Positions 1-8,145 of a stretch of 44,568 nt of DNA are shown piece by piece. Under the pieces are notes generated by a model. The model was not told where the DNA came from. It worked only from the letters and a program-made list of their open reading frames with translations, and searched no databases. Position 1 is the stretch's first letter, and each line of letters starts with the position of its first letter. The stretch is from Bacteroidales bacterium (GTDB taxonomy: Bacteria; Bacteroidota; Bacteroidia; Bacteroidales; UBA3824): NCBI GenBank assembly GCA_017535325.1, contig JAFXUC010000018.1, positions 1-44,568 on the forward strand, read 5' to 3'. The translations under genes and the position numbers were made by a program.

Positions 1-1
1 A

Positions 2-142
2 ATAGATTCCGAGGATTTTTGTCAGAAAAAGATGCAATCAGAAGACGGTTATAGTTCAAACAGTTTCAAAGCCTTTGAAACATGCCGCTATCTCAACAAT
101 CACAAAGACAAACTCGGTTTCGTAGTGGAGAAAATAAATTAG
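2..142 (+). CDS. C-terminal end of an unidentified protein (5' truncated)
   Basis: An open frame enters from the left edge and ends at a TAG at 140-142, giving the last 46 residues of a protein that ends in FVVEKIN. The stretch is polar and has two cysteines. I do not recognise a family. It is followed within 20 bases by a strong hairpin terminator, which fits the true 3' end of a gene. The frame could be a chance opening because it is short; the terminator downstream is the best support. Confidence 0.45.
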   Translation: MDSEDFCQKKMQSEDGYSSNSFKAFETCRYLNNHKDKLGFVVEKIN

Positions 143-161
143 AAGAGAAAAAAATATACGC

Positions 162-194
162 AAAAAAGGGACTATTAAAAAAGTCCCTTTTTTT
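162..194. terminator. Bidirectional rho-independent terminator
   Basis: A perfect 12-bp inverted repeat (AAAAAAGGGACT at 162-173, AGTCCCTTTTTT at 182-193) has an 8-nt loop and A/T runs on its outer sides, so it can work in both directions. It lies between the + strand gene ending at 142 and the - strand gene whose stop codon is at 193-195. The right arm overlaps that stop codon. This is the expected place for a shared terminator of two converging units. Confidence 0.85.
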
Positions 195-993
195 ATTCCG
201 CCACGATTCCGACTTTTGAAGTCCCGTAACCGAAAAAATATCCGTAACCGCCTTCAATGTTTGACGGAAGGCTTTTGTCGGTGGAAATCACAAAGCCGCC
301 GCCAAAATTCACCGCATTGGAATACGCCTGCCAAAATCTAAACTGAAAATCATCCAACCTGCAAAGATGAATCGAAACGGAATCACCGGCAGAAAAATTC
401 GGCGATTCCTTGGAATGATAAACAGTGTAAGTTTTTTTGTTCTCCTCCACTTCATAAATCCCAAACAACGACGGAAACAGCCTCGTTTCAGTATTCCAAA
501 CCCGCGAAAAAAACATTATTTTCCCGCCCGGAGAAACGCCGTCCTGAATCTCAACATCAAAAATTCTCGCCGTATCGTCCACTGCCACAGTCTTGACATC
601 CTTAATTTCGTACGGCTCCAAAATTTTCGTCTCCGCACTTACTTCCAATCCGTTATACTGCGCCGTCAAATAATAGGTCTTGCCAGCAACTCCCTTTATG
701 TCATACGTTTTGAAAACCATCGGCGGATAATATTTTCTGTCAACAGACCCCGTTAAAACAACTGTCGTGTCGCCGTCCGAAAGCGTTATTTTTGCAAATT
801 TTGCTACATAATCCGCTAAATTAATATCTTCCGCAACCTCAGGACTTGCAGTCAGAGTCAGCAAAACCACAGGATAACCGTCCGACTCTATCCAACCCTC
901 CACAACAAGTTTGTTTTCACGCAAAGGCTGCAAACTTTCCTCACAGGAAAGCACAGATAAAAATACTGTGATTAAAAAAAATAGTTTTTTCAT
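193..993 (-). CDS. DUF4249-type outer-membrane lipoprotein, 266 aa
   Basis: The N-terminus is a lipoprotein signal peptide: KK, a hydrophobic core, then SVLSC with the lipidated Cys at residue 17. The mature start (LVVEGWIESDG around residues 29-39) matches the opening beta-strand of DUF4249, a Bacteroidota family usually encoded beside a TonB-dependent receptor. Here it is 6 bases downstream of such a receptor and probably on the same transcript. By analogy it sits in the outer membrane as an accessory of that receptor, but the ligand is unknown. The length is a little short for the family (often 270-400 aa). The family call rests on the N-terminal motif and the neighbourhood. Confidence 0.75.
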   Translation of the reverse strand: MKKLFFLITVFLSVLSCEESLQPLRENKLVVEGWIESDGYPVVLLTLTASPEVAEDINLADYVAKFAKITLSDGDTTVVLTGSVDRKYYPPMVFKTYDIKGVAGKTYYLTAQYNGLEVSAETKILEPYEIKDVKTVAVDDTARIFDVEIQDGVSPGGKIMFFSRVWNTETRLFPSLFGIYEVEENKKTYTVYHSKESPNFSAGDSVSIHLCRLDDFQFRFWQAYSNAVNFGGGFVISTDKSLPSNIEGGYGYFFGYGTSKVGIVAE

Positions 994-999
994 TTTTCC

Positions 1000-3051
1000 C
1001 TAAAAATTAACAGAATAACTAAGCGACGGCAAAAACCTGAACAGCGAAGTTTTTTCGCGGTAACGAATCTGATTTTTTTCTTTGTAAAATTTATAATACG
1101 AAAGTTCGGTGTTTTTTCTGCCGTAAACATTTAACACTGACAAGTTTATGTTATGCGTAACCAAAGAGTGCCTTTTGCCGCAAAATCTATAAGTTGCCGC
1201 AAAATCCAGCCTGTGATAATCTTTCATACGGGCTGAATTATGTTTGCCGTATTCCGCAATCATTTTTTCACCAATCATATAAACGTATTTTATCGGCGTT
1301 ACGGGACGTCCGTAAGAATAATTGAAAAGCGACGACAAAACCCACTGCCTGCCGATTTTAACGCTCAAATTTACTTTCGCATTGTGCAAAACCTCGTTGG
1401 AAGACGGCAAATATCCGTCAGAAAATTTCCCGAATTTTCTGCGGGCATACCCCAAAGCATAACCTACATAACCCGTGATTTTTCCGCCGTTCTTCTTAAA
1501 AATCAAGTCAAAACCCGAATTATAACCGTTGCCTGTATCGGTATAATTTTCGGCACAATAATTTTTGGAAAACAAATCAAAAATGTTCCCGAAAAATTCG
1601 CTTTGCGATGACACCTTTTTATAATATGTCTCGAATTGCAACTGATAATCAGAAAAATCCTTCAAACAACTAAGCGAAAAAGAATTGGCTTTTTGAGGCG
1701 GAAGTTGTCCGCTTGCGGCAATCCAGGAGTTTGTAGAAAGTCCGACATCTGAAAAACCGATTTGGTGCAAATATTGGTAATAAATGGAATAATGCGCTGA
1801 AAATTTGCACGTCAAGGCTTCAAAATTAAGAGTTAACAGCGGAGAAAAATTTCCGTCGCAATAATCAGAATTGAAAATTCCGCTGTGTTTTATTCCTGCA
1901 TGAAGATTTATTTTCGGAGAAAAAAACAAAACACCTTCCGCATAAAGTTTGGTTTCCGTGTCAAAAATTTCCGGATTAAGATTACCGCCGAAATCCGACT
2001 CCACGCCTTGCGGCTGAACAGCGTAATTCGTTACTGTAAAGCCGGAAAGTATTTTTATTTTGTCCGTCAAAACAAAAAACGACGAATTGAAATTAATTCC
2101 GTAAGCAGAAATTTCGCTCGGAACGGAAACTGTATTTTTTGACATCAAAAGCCTCAAACCGCTGCTGAATCCCGAATAAAAAACAGAAGTATTGAAATTG
2201 AAGTTGCCTTCGTGCTCAAACAAAAAGGACGACACCGAATTTTTCCAGTAAAGATTGAGATTAAGAGCCGAAGTTTCGTTTACAGAAAAATCATCATTGT
2301 TAACAAATGCATTAAATACCAATTTGTTGTAATAATTAAACTTGTAAACCGCCGTTAAATTGGCATCCTGAAAATTGTACATTGTCTCTCCCCGGCCGGT
2401 CTGCAAAAGTTTTTTGTAAAAAAGCGAAATATATGAAATTCTCGAAGAAGCATAAACTGAAAATTTCTTTCCGCACGGAACACCCAAAGTAAAACCCGAA
2501 GCCAACATTCCAACGTTAAAATCCCCTGTCAAATGTTTAAGAATCTTTTGTTTTGGCCGCAAATCTATCAGACCGCCGAGACGGTTTTCAAAATCCGCAC
2601 CGTGAATACTCTTTTCCAATGAAACGTCGGCAAAATGCGTCGGATTGCAAACCGAAAAAATTCCGAAAAGATGATACGGAAAAAATACCGGCGCACCCGC
2701 AATCCCGACAAACGTCTGCGAATAATCGCATCCCTGAACAGAAATACCTGAGGCATAATCACTTGAAGTACTTACACCGGGCAGCGTTAAAATGTATTTC
2801 ATAGGATCTGCCTCGCCGAAAACCCTCAACGTGTTTGACAAACCTTCGGGCGAAAAAACAATTCTGTTGTTGTCTTTTATTGTAACGTTGTGTTTCTTTT
2901 CGGCTCCGATTGTGATTTCGTGGATTTCTCTGTGGATAACGGTATCTTGTCCGCTGACACTAAAAACGGACAATAAAAAAGCAAGCAGAAACAACGTCCT
3001 GCCTGCCTTTAAAAATATACCATGAAAAATTTTATTTCCAATATGCCTCAT
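1000..3051 (-). CDS. TonB-dependent outer-membrane receptor, 683 aa
   Basis: The sequence shows a signal peptide (hydrophobic LFLLAFLLSVFSVSGQ), then a plug domain with the typical order: a short TonB-proximal segment, VFGEADPMKYILTLPGVSTSSD, ISVQGCDYSQTFVGIAGAPV, then a glycine-rich LGGLIDLRP. A long beta-barrel follows, rich in alternating aromatic and polar strands and ending in the aromatic YSVNF. The open frame extends to 3144, but that would overlap the preceding gene by 113 bases. The ATG at 3049-3051 gives a normal signal peptide and only a 20-base overlap, so it is preferred. There is no N-terminal carboxypeptidase-like (CNA-B) domain, unlike SusC proteins. Transported substrate unknown. 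It is flanked by two lipoproteins in one operon. Confidence 0.85.
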   Translation of the reverse strand: MRHIGNKIFHGIFLKAGRTLFLLAFLLSVFSVSGQDTVIHREIHEITIGAEKKHNVTIKDNNRIVFSPEGLSNTLRVFGEADPMKYILTLPGVSTSSDYASGISVQGCDYSQTFVGIAGAPVFFPYHLFGIFSVCNPTHFADVSLEKSIHGADFENRLGGLIDLRPKQKILKHLTGDFNVGMLASGFTLGVPCGKKFSVYASSRISYISLFYKKLLQTGRGETMYNFQDANLTAVYKFNYYNKLVFNAFVNNDDFSVNETSALNLNLYWKNSVSSFLFEHEGNFNFNTSVFYSGFSSGLRLLMSKNTVSVPSEISAYGINFNSSFFVLTDKIKILSGFTVTNYAVQPQGVESDFGGNLNPEIFDTETKLYAEGVLFFSPKINLHAGIKHSGIFNSDYCDGNFSPLLTLNFEALTCKFSAHYSIYYQYLHQIGFSDVGLSTNSWIAASGQLPPQKANSFSLSCLKDFSDYQLQFETYYKKVSSQSEFFGNIFDLFSKNYCAENYTDTGNGYNSGFDLIFKKNGGKITGYVGYALGYARRKFGKFSDGYLPSSNEVLHNAKVNLSVKIGRQWVLSSLFNYSYGRPVTPIKYVYMIGEKMIAEYGKHNSARMKDYHRLDFAATYRFCGKRHSLVTHNINLSVLNVYGRKNTELSYYKFYKEKNQIRYREKTSLFRFLPSLSYSVNF

Positions 3052-4294
3052 ATTTGTCCCAAAGAGCCTCGCACTGATCTTCCGTATTAGCAAATCTGTC
3101 TTCGTTGAAATAGTCTTCAAAAGCATACGAAGTATTGTCGGCATTGAAATAAATTACGGGGTTAGCATCCCAATATTCTTCGCCACGCCATTCTTCTGTC
3201 AATTCCGGCAAAAATTTTATCCTTCCCTGTTCTACGTCAGAACCCGAAAAGAAAAACTTCACAACACAATATTTGTTCCATATATCACAAATCTTTTGTG
3301 CTTCTTCCTTGCTTTTCAATTCATCATAACCTTCCAATTTTGCATACTCTACTTCACTCTTAATCTGTACATTACCCATTATATTAACCTCTGCGGTAAA
3401 ATTGTCCACATAATCCTGCATCTCCACATCTTCTTCGTCTTTCTGCGCAACTGTCTCAAAATGGTCAACATCGCAAAAACGTTTTCCCTTTGCGCTGCCA
3501 GTAGCCCAAATCAAAGTATTACCGTCAATAGCAACAGTCTGGTTGTCAGTGATTTCTGTATTGGTAATTTTGGTATCGGAAGTAATTGTCAAATTAGCAA
3601 ATTTTACAGAGGCAGTAGTTTTCATACTTTCCTGAGACTTGTAATTAACATCAAGAACGGTTTTAAAAAGTTCTGAACCTGCTTGCGTAAGGGTTATCGT
3701 TACACCGGCAGGCAAATCAATTTTGTATGTTTCGTCTCCGTCGTTGAAAGTCTCCTCAATCTTTCCGGATGCCTGAACCGCTTTGAACTCACAGTCTTTT
3801 CCGTTGCAAGTATATTTAAAAACAATGTCTGAACTTTCTGAGGTTTTTACCCATTCGTTGTCTTTCAACTCGTAAACACCGGTGTACTCTTTGAACTCCC
3901 AAACGAATTCCTCGTTTACGGTTGTTGCCTTTGAATACGCCTTTTTTTCAAGTGCTTCGGCAAGGTTTTTAGCATAAAGACCGGCGAAATTCTTTTTTGA
4001 AATCTCCTCGTCTTTGTCTTCATCCCAAGGCAAATTTGCATCGTCACAAATATTTGCAAAAGTATTCAAGGCTTCGATAAGTCCTTTTTGGTCTTCGGGT
4101 TTAAAAGAATTTAAGAAATCGGTGGCGTACGTTTGAAGTTGTTCTTTGGCTTTTTGGTTGTCCAACGCTTCTTTTACGTCGCCTTTGCCTTTCGGCTCGT
4201 TTGCGGGAGTAACACCGTCTTCTCCCTCACTGTCTTTGTGGCAGGCAGAAAAAGTAAGTGCTGCCGCCGCCAATAAATACACAATTTTTTTCAT
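3032..4294 (-). CDS. Unknown acidic lipoprotein, 420 aa
   Basis: The protein starts with a clear lipoprotein leader (TFSAC, Cys at residue 18) followed by an acidic Gly/Pro/Lys linker. The rest is rich in Glu, Asp and Lys, with alternating beta-like segments (for example VTITLTQAGSELFKTVLDVN) and an acidic aromatic tail ending in AYWK. I do not recognise the family. It is the first gene of an operon with the TonB-dependent receptor (20-base overlap) and the DUF4249 lipoprotein, and a Bacteroidetes-type promoter lies just upstream. This context suggests a surface or periplasmic protein tied to the receptor. The match is too weak to name a function. Confidence 0.8.
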   Translation of the reverse strand: MKKIVYLLAAAALTFSACHKDSEGEDGVTPANEPKGKGDVKEALDNQKAKEQLQTYATDFLNSFKPEDQKGLIEALNTFANICDDANLPWDEDKDEEISKKNFAGLYAKNLAEALEKKAYSKATTVNEEFVWEFKEYTGVYELKDNEWVKTSESSDIVFKYTCNGKDCEFKAVQASGKIEETFNDGDETYKIDLPAGVTITLTQAGSELFKTVLDVNYKSQESMKTTASVKFANLTITSDTKITNTEITDNQTVAIDGNTLIWATGSAKGKRFCDVDHFETVAQKDEEDVEMQDYVDNFTAEVNIMGNVQIKSEVEYAKLEGYDELKSKEEAQKICDIWNKYCVVKFFFSGSDVEQGRIKFLPELTEEWRGEEYWDANPVIYFNADNTSYAFEDYFNEDRFANTEDQCEALWDKYEAYWK

Positions 4295-4331
4295 GTTTTT
4301 ATAACTCTGGTTAATGTGAAAAATACGGGCG

Positions 4332-4362
4332 CAAAATTACAAAAGAAAAACAAACACACAAA
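4332..4362 (-). promoter_or_regulatory. Bacteroidetes-type promoter for the receptor/lipoprotein operon
   Basis: On the minus strand TTTG (4362-4359) is followed after 19 nt by TAATTTTG (4339-4332), a full match to the -33 TTTG / -7 TAnnTTTG pattern. The ATG at 4294 lies 37 nt further on. Found by eye; no start-site data. Confidence 0.6.
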
Positions 4363-4368
4363 AAAAAA

Positions 4369-5496
4369 TTACCTCAAATTTCCGTGCTTTATAATACCGC
4401 TGCCGAACTTGTCGCGCAAATTATCTATCGTGCGGTCAAGTTTGTCTTTTTTAGGATTGTAAGAAAAAATGTCGTTTTGAGTTTCGGCGTTTGAAATATT
4501 GAGCCTCAGACCGATTAACCTTAGCGGCTGCCCTTGCTGATACATATTTTTAAAAAGTATCAAAGCGGTTTCCGCCAAAGTGTCGGTAAAGTCAGTCGGA
4601 GAAATCGATTTTTGCTTTTCCTTGGTCTGAAAAGTCGGAAACTTGAATTTCACCGCAACAGCAGTGCATTTTTTGTTCTGCTTTCTCAGCCTGTATGACA
4701 GAATGTCTGCCATAAAAAGCAGCGTATCCTGCAAATACGTCCTGTCAAAAATATCCGTTTCAAAAGTCGTTTCGGTGCTGAGGCTTTTCGGGTCTCTTTC
4801 GGGGACAACTTTTGAATCATCAATGCCGTTTGCTTTCAGCCACAGGACATCGGCGGAAGGGCGGAACTCACGGATAAAAAGTCCGCGCGGAAATTCCCGC
4901 AAATCTTTTATCGTTTTTATGCCTAACACTTTGAGTCTCGGCATCATAGAATCGCCGACACCGGGAATTTTTTCTACCGGCAACGGGTCTAAAAAATCTT
5001 GAACCTTATTTTCGGGGACAAAAAGTTCGCCCATAGGTTTTGCTTTTCCGGAGGCTATTTTTGCGACGGTTCTGTTGACCGAAAGGCCAAACGAAATCGG
5101 CAACCCCGTTTCGCTGATGATTTTCATCCTCAAATTGTGCGACCATTCCAAAACGTCAAAATACTTGTCCATGCCCGACAAATCCAAGTAAAACTCATCT
5201 ATTGACATTTGCTGATAAAGTGGCGCGTTATCCCTGATGATTTGCGTAACCAACTGGGAATAATGCATATAGTTTTTCCTTTCGCCGGAAATGACGATTG
5301 CATGAGGACAAAGTCTCAAAGCCGTCTGCATGGACATTCCCGAATGAACGCCGAATTTTCTAACCTCGTAACTTGCCGTTGACACAACGCTCCTTTCAGA
5401 CAAACCGCCGCAAATCACTGGTTTGCCTGAAAGTCCGGGGTTCAAAAGCCGCTCCACCGAAACAAAAAACGTATCAAGGTCAAGATGAAGAATCAT
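4369..5496 (-). CDS. dinB: DNA polymerase IV (Y-family translesion polymerase), 375 aa
   Basis: This is a full-length Y-family polymerase, which copies past damaged bases with low fidelity. The catalytic acidic residues are visible: D6 in HLDLDTFF and D100-E101 in SIDEFYLDLSG. The palm/finger segment ASYEVRKFGVHSGM and the thumb helix-hairpin-helix (FLDPLPVEKIPGVGD, LGIKTIKDLREFP) follow in the usual order, then a little-finger domain. The C-terminus ends at HGNLR and I see no obvious beta-clamp QLxLF-type motif. It is transcribed alone, divergently from the sugar operon. No LexA-like box is evident upstream. Confidence 0.93.
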   Translation of the reverse strand: MILHLDLDTFFVSVERLLNPGLSGKPVICGGLSERSVVSTASYEVRKFGVHSGMSMQTALRLCPHAIVISGERKNYMHYSQLVTQIIRDNAPLYQQMSIDEFYLDLSGMDKYFDVLEWSHNLRMKIISETGLPISFGLSVNRTVAKIASGKAKPMGELFVPENKVQDFLDPLPVEKIPGVGDSMMPRLKVLGIKTIKDLREFPRGLFIREFRPSADVLWLKANGIDDSKVVPERDPKSLSTETTFETDIFDRTYLQDTLLFMADILSYRLRKQNKKCTAVAVKFKFPTFQTKEKQKSISPTDFTDTLAETALILFKNMYQQGQPLRLIGLRLNISNAETQNDIFSYNPKKDKLDRTIDNLRDKFGSGIIKHGNLR

Positions 5497-5526
5497 AATT
5501 TTTTTGCAATGTTATAACAAAAAATA

Positions 5527-5534
5527 CAAAATTA
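5527..5534 (-). promoter_or_regulatory. Possible -7 box for dinB
   Basis: TAATTTTG reads on the minus strand 30 nt before the dinB ATG. The nearest TTTG upstream is about 27 nt away, longer than at the other sites in this window, so only the -7 element is supported. Confidence 0.3.
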
Positions 5535-5549
5535 CAAATAATAATTTTA

Positions 5550-5580
5550 TTTGTTTTCAGTCAAAATTATTTTAACTTTG
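5550..5580 (+). promoter_or_regulatory. Bacteroidetes-type promoter of the sugar/acyl operon
   Basis: TTTG at 5550-5553 and TAACTTTG at 5573-5580 are separated by 19 nt, a full match to the TTTG/TAnnTTTG pattern. The first ATG of the operon is at 5616. The last base of the -7 box is also the first base of an inverted repeat (5580-5609). Confidence 0.65.
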
Positions 5581-5609
5581 CGGTTTTAACAGGCAAAAAC
5601 CAAAACCGC
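5580..5609 (+). repeat. 8-bp inverted repeat at the predicted transcription start
   Basis: GCGGTTTT (5580-5587) and AAAACCGC (5602-5609) form a perfect inverted repeat with a 14-nt spacer. A second AAAACC copy within the spacer offers an alternative pairing partner. The repeat begins at the end of the -7 box, so the start site should fall in or just after the left arm. That position fits an operator, or a 5' leader hairpin if transcription starts early. No terminator-like T-run follows. Confidence 0.5.
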
Positions 5610-5615
5610 TGAAAT

Positions 5616-6986
5616 ATGATAATCAGATCACTTATCACAAACGACAACCCCTTCAACTCTACGGACGAGATACGAAAGTGGATAAAACAACGCAATGAGG
5701 AGGTAAAAGTAAGCGTTGAGCAGATTCCGTTCTCTGAGATGAAGAAGTGGCACAGCAATCCTGACGGCAGCCTTCATCACGACAGCGGAAAGTTTTTTTC
5801 CATTGTAGGCATTGACGTCAAGACCGACTACGGAAACAACAATCACTGGCGTCAACCCATTATCAATCAGGCGGAAGTGGGTTATCTCGGTATTCTTACC
5901 AAGGTGATTGACGGAGTGCTGTATTGTCTGATGCAGGCCAAGATAGAACCCGGAAATGTCAACTGCGTACAAATCAGTCCGACGCTTCAAGCCACCAAAA
6001 GCAATTATTCGCGGGTACATTCCGGCAAAAGTCCCGATTATTTAGAATATTTCGTAAATGTTAAGCCCGAAAATATCATTCTCGACCAACTCCAAAGCGA
6101 ACAGGGTGCGCGTTTTTTGCGCAAACGCAACAGAAACATTATCATCAAGGTTGACGAAGACGTGCCTCTTCTACCGGATTTCCGCTGGATGACGCTCGGA
6201 CAAATCAAAGAACTGATACATGAAGACAATATGGTGAATATGGATACTCGTACAGTATTGTCGGGCTTAAAAATAAGTGATTATGTAACACCTCTTGACG
6301 GTCTTAACGGAATGTCAGAATTAGGAAGAGGACTTATTCTCTCCTCCTCCACCAATCATAATTACACTGCCATACGTGGACATTTGTCATGGCTGACATC
6401 GCTGAAATCCAAGTACGATTTGGTGGTTACGCCATGCGCCGTCAACGATATGCCGGGATGGAAAAAAACTGACACGGAAATAGTCAGAGAAGACGGGAAA
6501 TACTTCAAAATCATCGGCGTTAACGTATCGATTTCAAACCGTGAAGTCTCTGAGTGGTGTCAACCGCTCGTACAGCCTATGCAACAGGGTATCTGCGCGT
6601 TAATCATAAAAAAAATAGACGGCGTTTATCATTTTCTGATGCAGGCAAAATTGGAGTGCGGAAATTTTGACGTTATGGAACTTGCTCCGACAGTGCAGTG
6701 TCTGACCGACAAAGTCTCTGTAATAGAGGCACCTGACTTTTACGATTACGTGGTAAACGCCCGGAAAGACCAGATTCTGTTTGACACGCTGCAAAGCGAG
6801 GAAGGCGGCAGGTTTTACCACGAGCAAAACAGAAACCTTATAGTTATGGCAGACGAGAATTTTCCGCTTGAACTGCCACCGCGATATACTTGGATGACTT
6901 TGCGGCAGATTTACGAGTTTCTGCGCTTCAACAATTATCTAAACATACAGGCACGCAGCCTTATTTCTGCGCTAAATTATAAATAA
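5616..6986 (+). CDS. NDP-hexose 2,3-dehydratase, 456 aa
   Basis: The protein has two copies of the NDP-hexose 2,3-dehydratase unit, roughly residues 45-225 and 275-455. Each carries the same landmarks in order: W(HQ)xP-type segment (WRQPII, WCQPLV), LMQAK, G(N)xxxxxLxPTxQ, LQSE(Q/E)GxRF and WMTLxQI. This duplicated form is typical of EvaA/TylX3-like enzymes, which remove the 2-OH of an NDP-4-keto-6-deoxyhexose to give a 3,4-diketo-2,6-dideoxy sugar. The next two genes fit the following steps, a 3-ketoreductase and a 4-aminotransferase. It is the first gene of the long + strand run, with a promoter directly upstream. Confidence 0.9.
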   Translation: MIIRSLITNDNPFNSTDEIRKWIKQRNEEVKVSVEQIPFSEMKKWHSNPDGSLHHDSGKFFSIVGIDVKTDYGNNNHWRQPIINQAEVGYLGILTKVIDGVLYCLMQAKIEPGNVNCVQISPTLQATKSNYSRVHSGKSPDYLEYFVNVKPENIILDQLQSEQGARFLRKRNRNIIIKVDEDVPLLPDFRWMTLGQIKELIHEDNMVNMDTRTVLSGLKISDYVTPLDGLNGMSELGRGLILSSSTNHNYTAIRGHLSWLTSLKSKYDLVVTPCAVNDMPGWKKTDTEIVREDGKYFKIIGVNVSISNREVSEWCQPLVQPMQQGICALIIKKIDGVYHFLMQAKLECGNFDVMELAPTVQCLTDKVSVIEAPDFYDYVVNARKDQILFDTLQSEEGGRFYHEQNRNLIVMADENFPLELPPRYTWMTLRQIYEFLRFNNYLNIQARSLISALNYK

Positions 6987-6997
6987 AACAAAACAAT

Positions 6998-8143
6998 ATG
7001 AAAATACCTTTCAACAAACCGTACCTCACGGGGAACGAAGAAAAATACATGATTGACGCCCTGAAATCCGGACAGTTGTGCGGCAATCACACTTACTGCA
7101 AAAAAACTCTTGCACTTATGAAAGAAAAGTACGGCTATGAGAGTGCTTTTCTTTGTCCGTCAGGCACAGCCGCTTTGGAAATGGGTGTTGTTTTGGCGGA
7201 CTTACAGCCAGGCGACGAAGTGATTCTTCCTTCATATACTTTCAGTTCCACTGTCAACGCGGTGGTTCTTTTCGGCGGAAAACCTGTTTTTTGCGAGGTT
7301 GATCCGAAAACCATGAACATCGACTATACCAAAATAGAAGCACTTATTACCCCTAAAACCAAGATGATTATCCCTATTGACTATGCGGGCGTGCCGTGCG
7401 ATATTGACGAAATCATGGAAATTGCCGGACGTTACAACCTGATTGTTTTACAGGACTGCGCACAGTCATACGGCAGTTATTATAAAGGCGTTCCCTCCGG
7501 CAAAAAAGCGCATCTCGCCGCGTTCTCGTTTCATGAGACCAAAAATTACTGCGCCGGTGAAGGCGGTCTGCTGCTCAACAACGTCCCCGAATGGCATTTG
7601 AGAGCGACTTTTCTCCAAGAAAAAGGCACTGACCGCAGTCTTGTGATTAACGGTCAGAAAAACAAATACAGTTGGGTTGACAAAGGTTCGAGTTATCTGC
7701 TGTCCGATGTTTTGGCGGCAATGCTTTATGCACAACTCGAACACGAGGAAGAAATTATGGCAAAACGCGGCAAACTGACAGAGGCTTACCAAAACCTGTT
7801 TGCGCCATACGCCAAGAAAGGCATTATCGGCGTGTTTCAGCCAAAAGAATACGTCAAGTTGAACCACCATGCTTATTGGGCGGTTTTTCCGACTGCGGAA
7901 GACAGGGCAAATTTTATGAGCAGACTCAAAGACAAAGAAATATACGTCTATATCGGTTATATGCCGTTACATTCTTCGCCATACGGACTGCGATTCGGCT
8001 ACAAACCCGAAAGTCTGCCTTTGACCGAGGATTTGAGCAGCCGCATTGTCCGTCTGCCGTTTTACACTTCCCTCGCCGACGAAGGTCTTGACTACACAAT
8101 GGACAACATGAAAACAGTTCTTAAAGAAATGTACGGCTTTTGA
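6998..8143 (+). CDS. DegT/DnrJ/EryC1 sugar aminotransferase, WecE/RffA-like, 381 aa
   Basis: This is a PLP-dependent nucleotide-sugar aminotransferase. The PLP lysine is K182 in FHETKNYCAGEGG, the form seen in WecE/RffA (dTDP-4-amino-4,6-dideoxygalactose transaminase). Other landmarks are PSGTAALEMG (54-63), DEVILPSYTFSSTVNAV and the PLP-ring aspartate in LQDCAQSYGS (D153). It most likely places an amino group at C4 of an NDP-4-keto-6-deoxyhexose or, with its neighbours, of the 2-deoxy derivative. It starts 11 nt after the 2,3-dehydratase and is followed after 2 nt by the Gfo/Idh gene. A 3-aminotransferase role (FdtB-like) is possible but less likely from the HETKNY signature. Confidence 0.88.
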   Translation: MKIPFNKPYLTGNEEKYMIDALKSGQLCGNHTYCKKTLALMKEKYGYESAFLCPSGTAALEMGVVLADLQPGDEVILPSYTFSSTVNAVVLFGGKPVFCEVDPKTMNIDYTKIEALITPKTKMIIPIDYAGVPCDIDEIMEIAGRYNLIVLQDCAQSYGSYYKGVPSGKKAHLAAFSFHETKNYCAGEGGLLLNNVPEWHLRATFLQEKGTDRSLVINGQKNKYSWVDKGSSYLLSDVLAAMLYAQLEHEEEIMAKRGKLTEAYQNLFAPYAKKGIIGVFQPKEYVKLNHHAYWAVFPTAEDRANFMSRLKDKEIYVYIGYMPLHSSPYGLRFGYKPESLPLTEDLSSRIVRLPFYTSLADEGLDYTMDNMKTVLKEMYGF

Positions 8144-8145
8144 TT

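Noticed and set aside
3052..3144. Longer N-terminus of the TonB-dependent receptor
   Set aside because: It would overlap the upstream lipoprotein gene by 113 bases and put a non-signal segment before the signal peptide.
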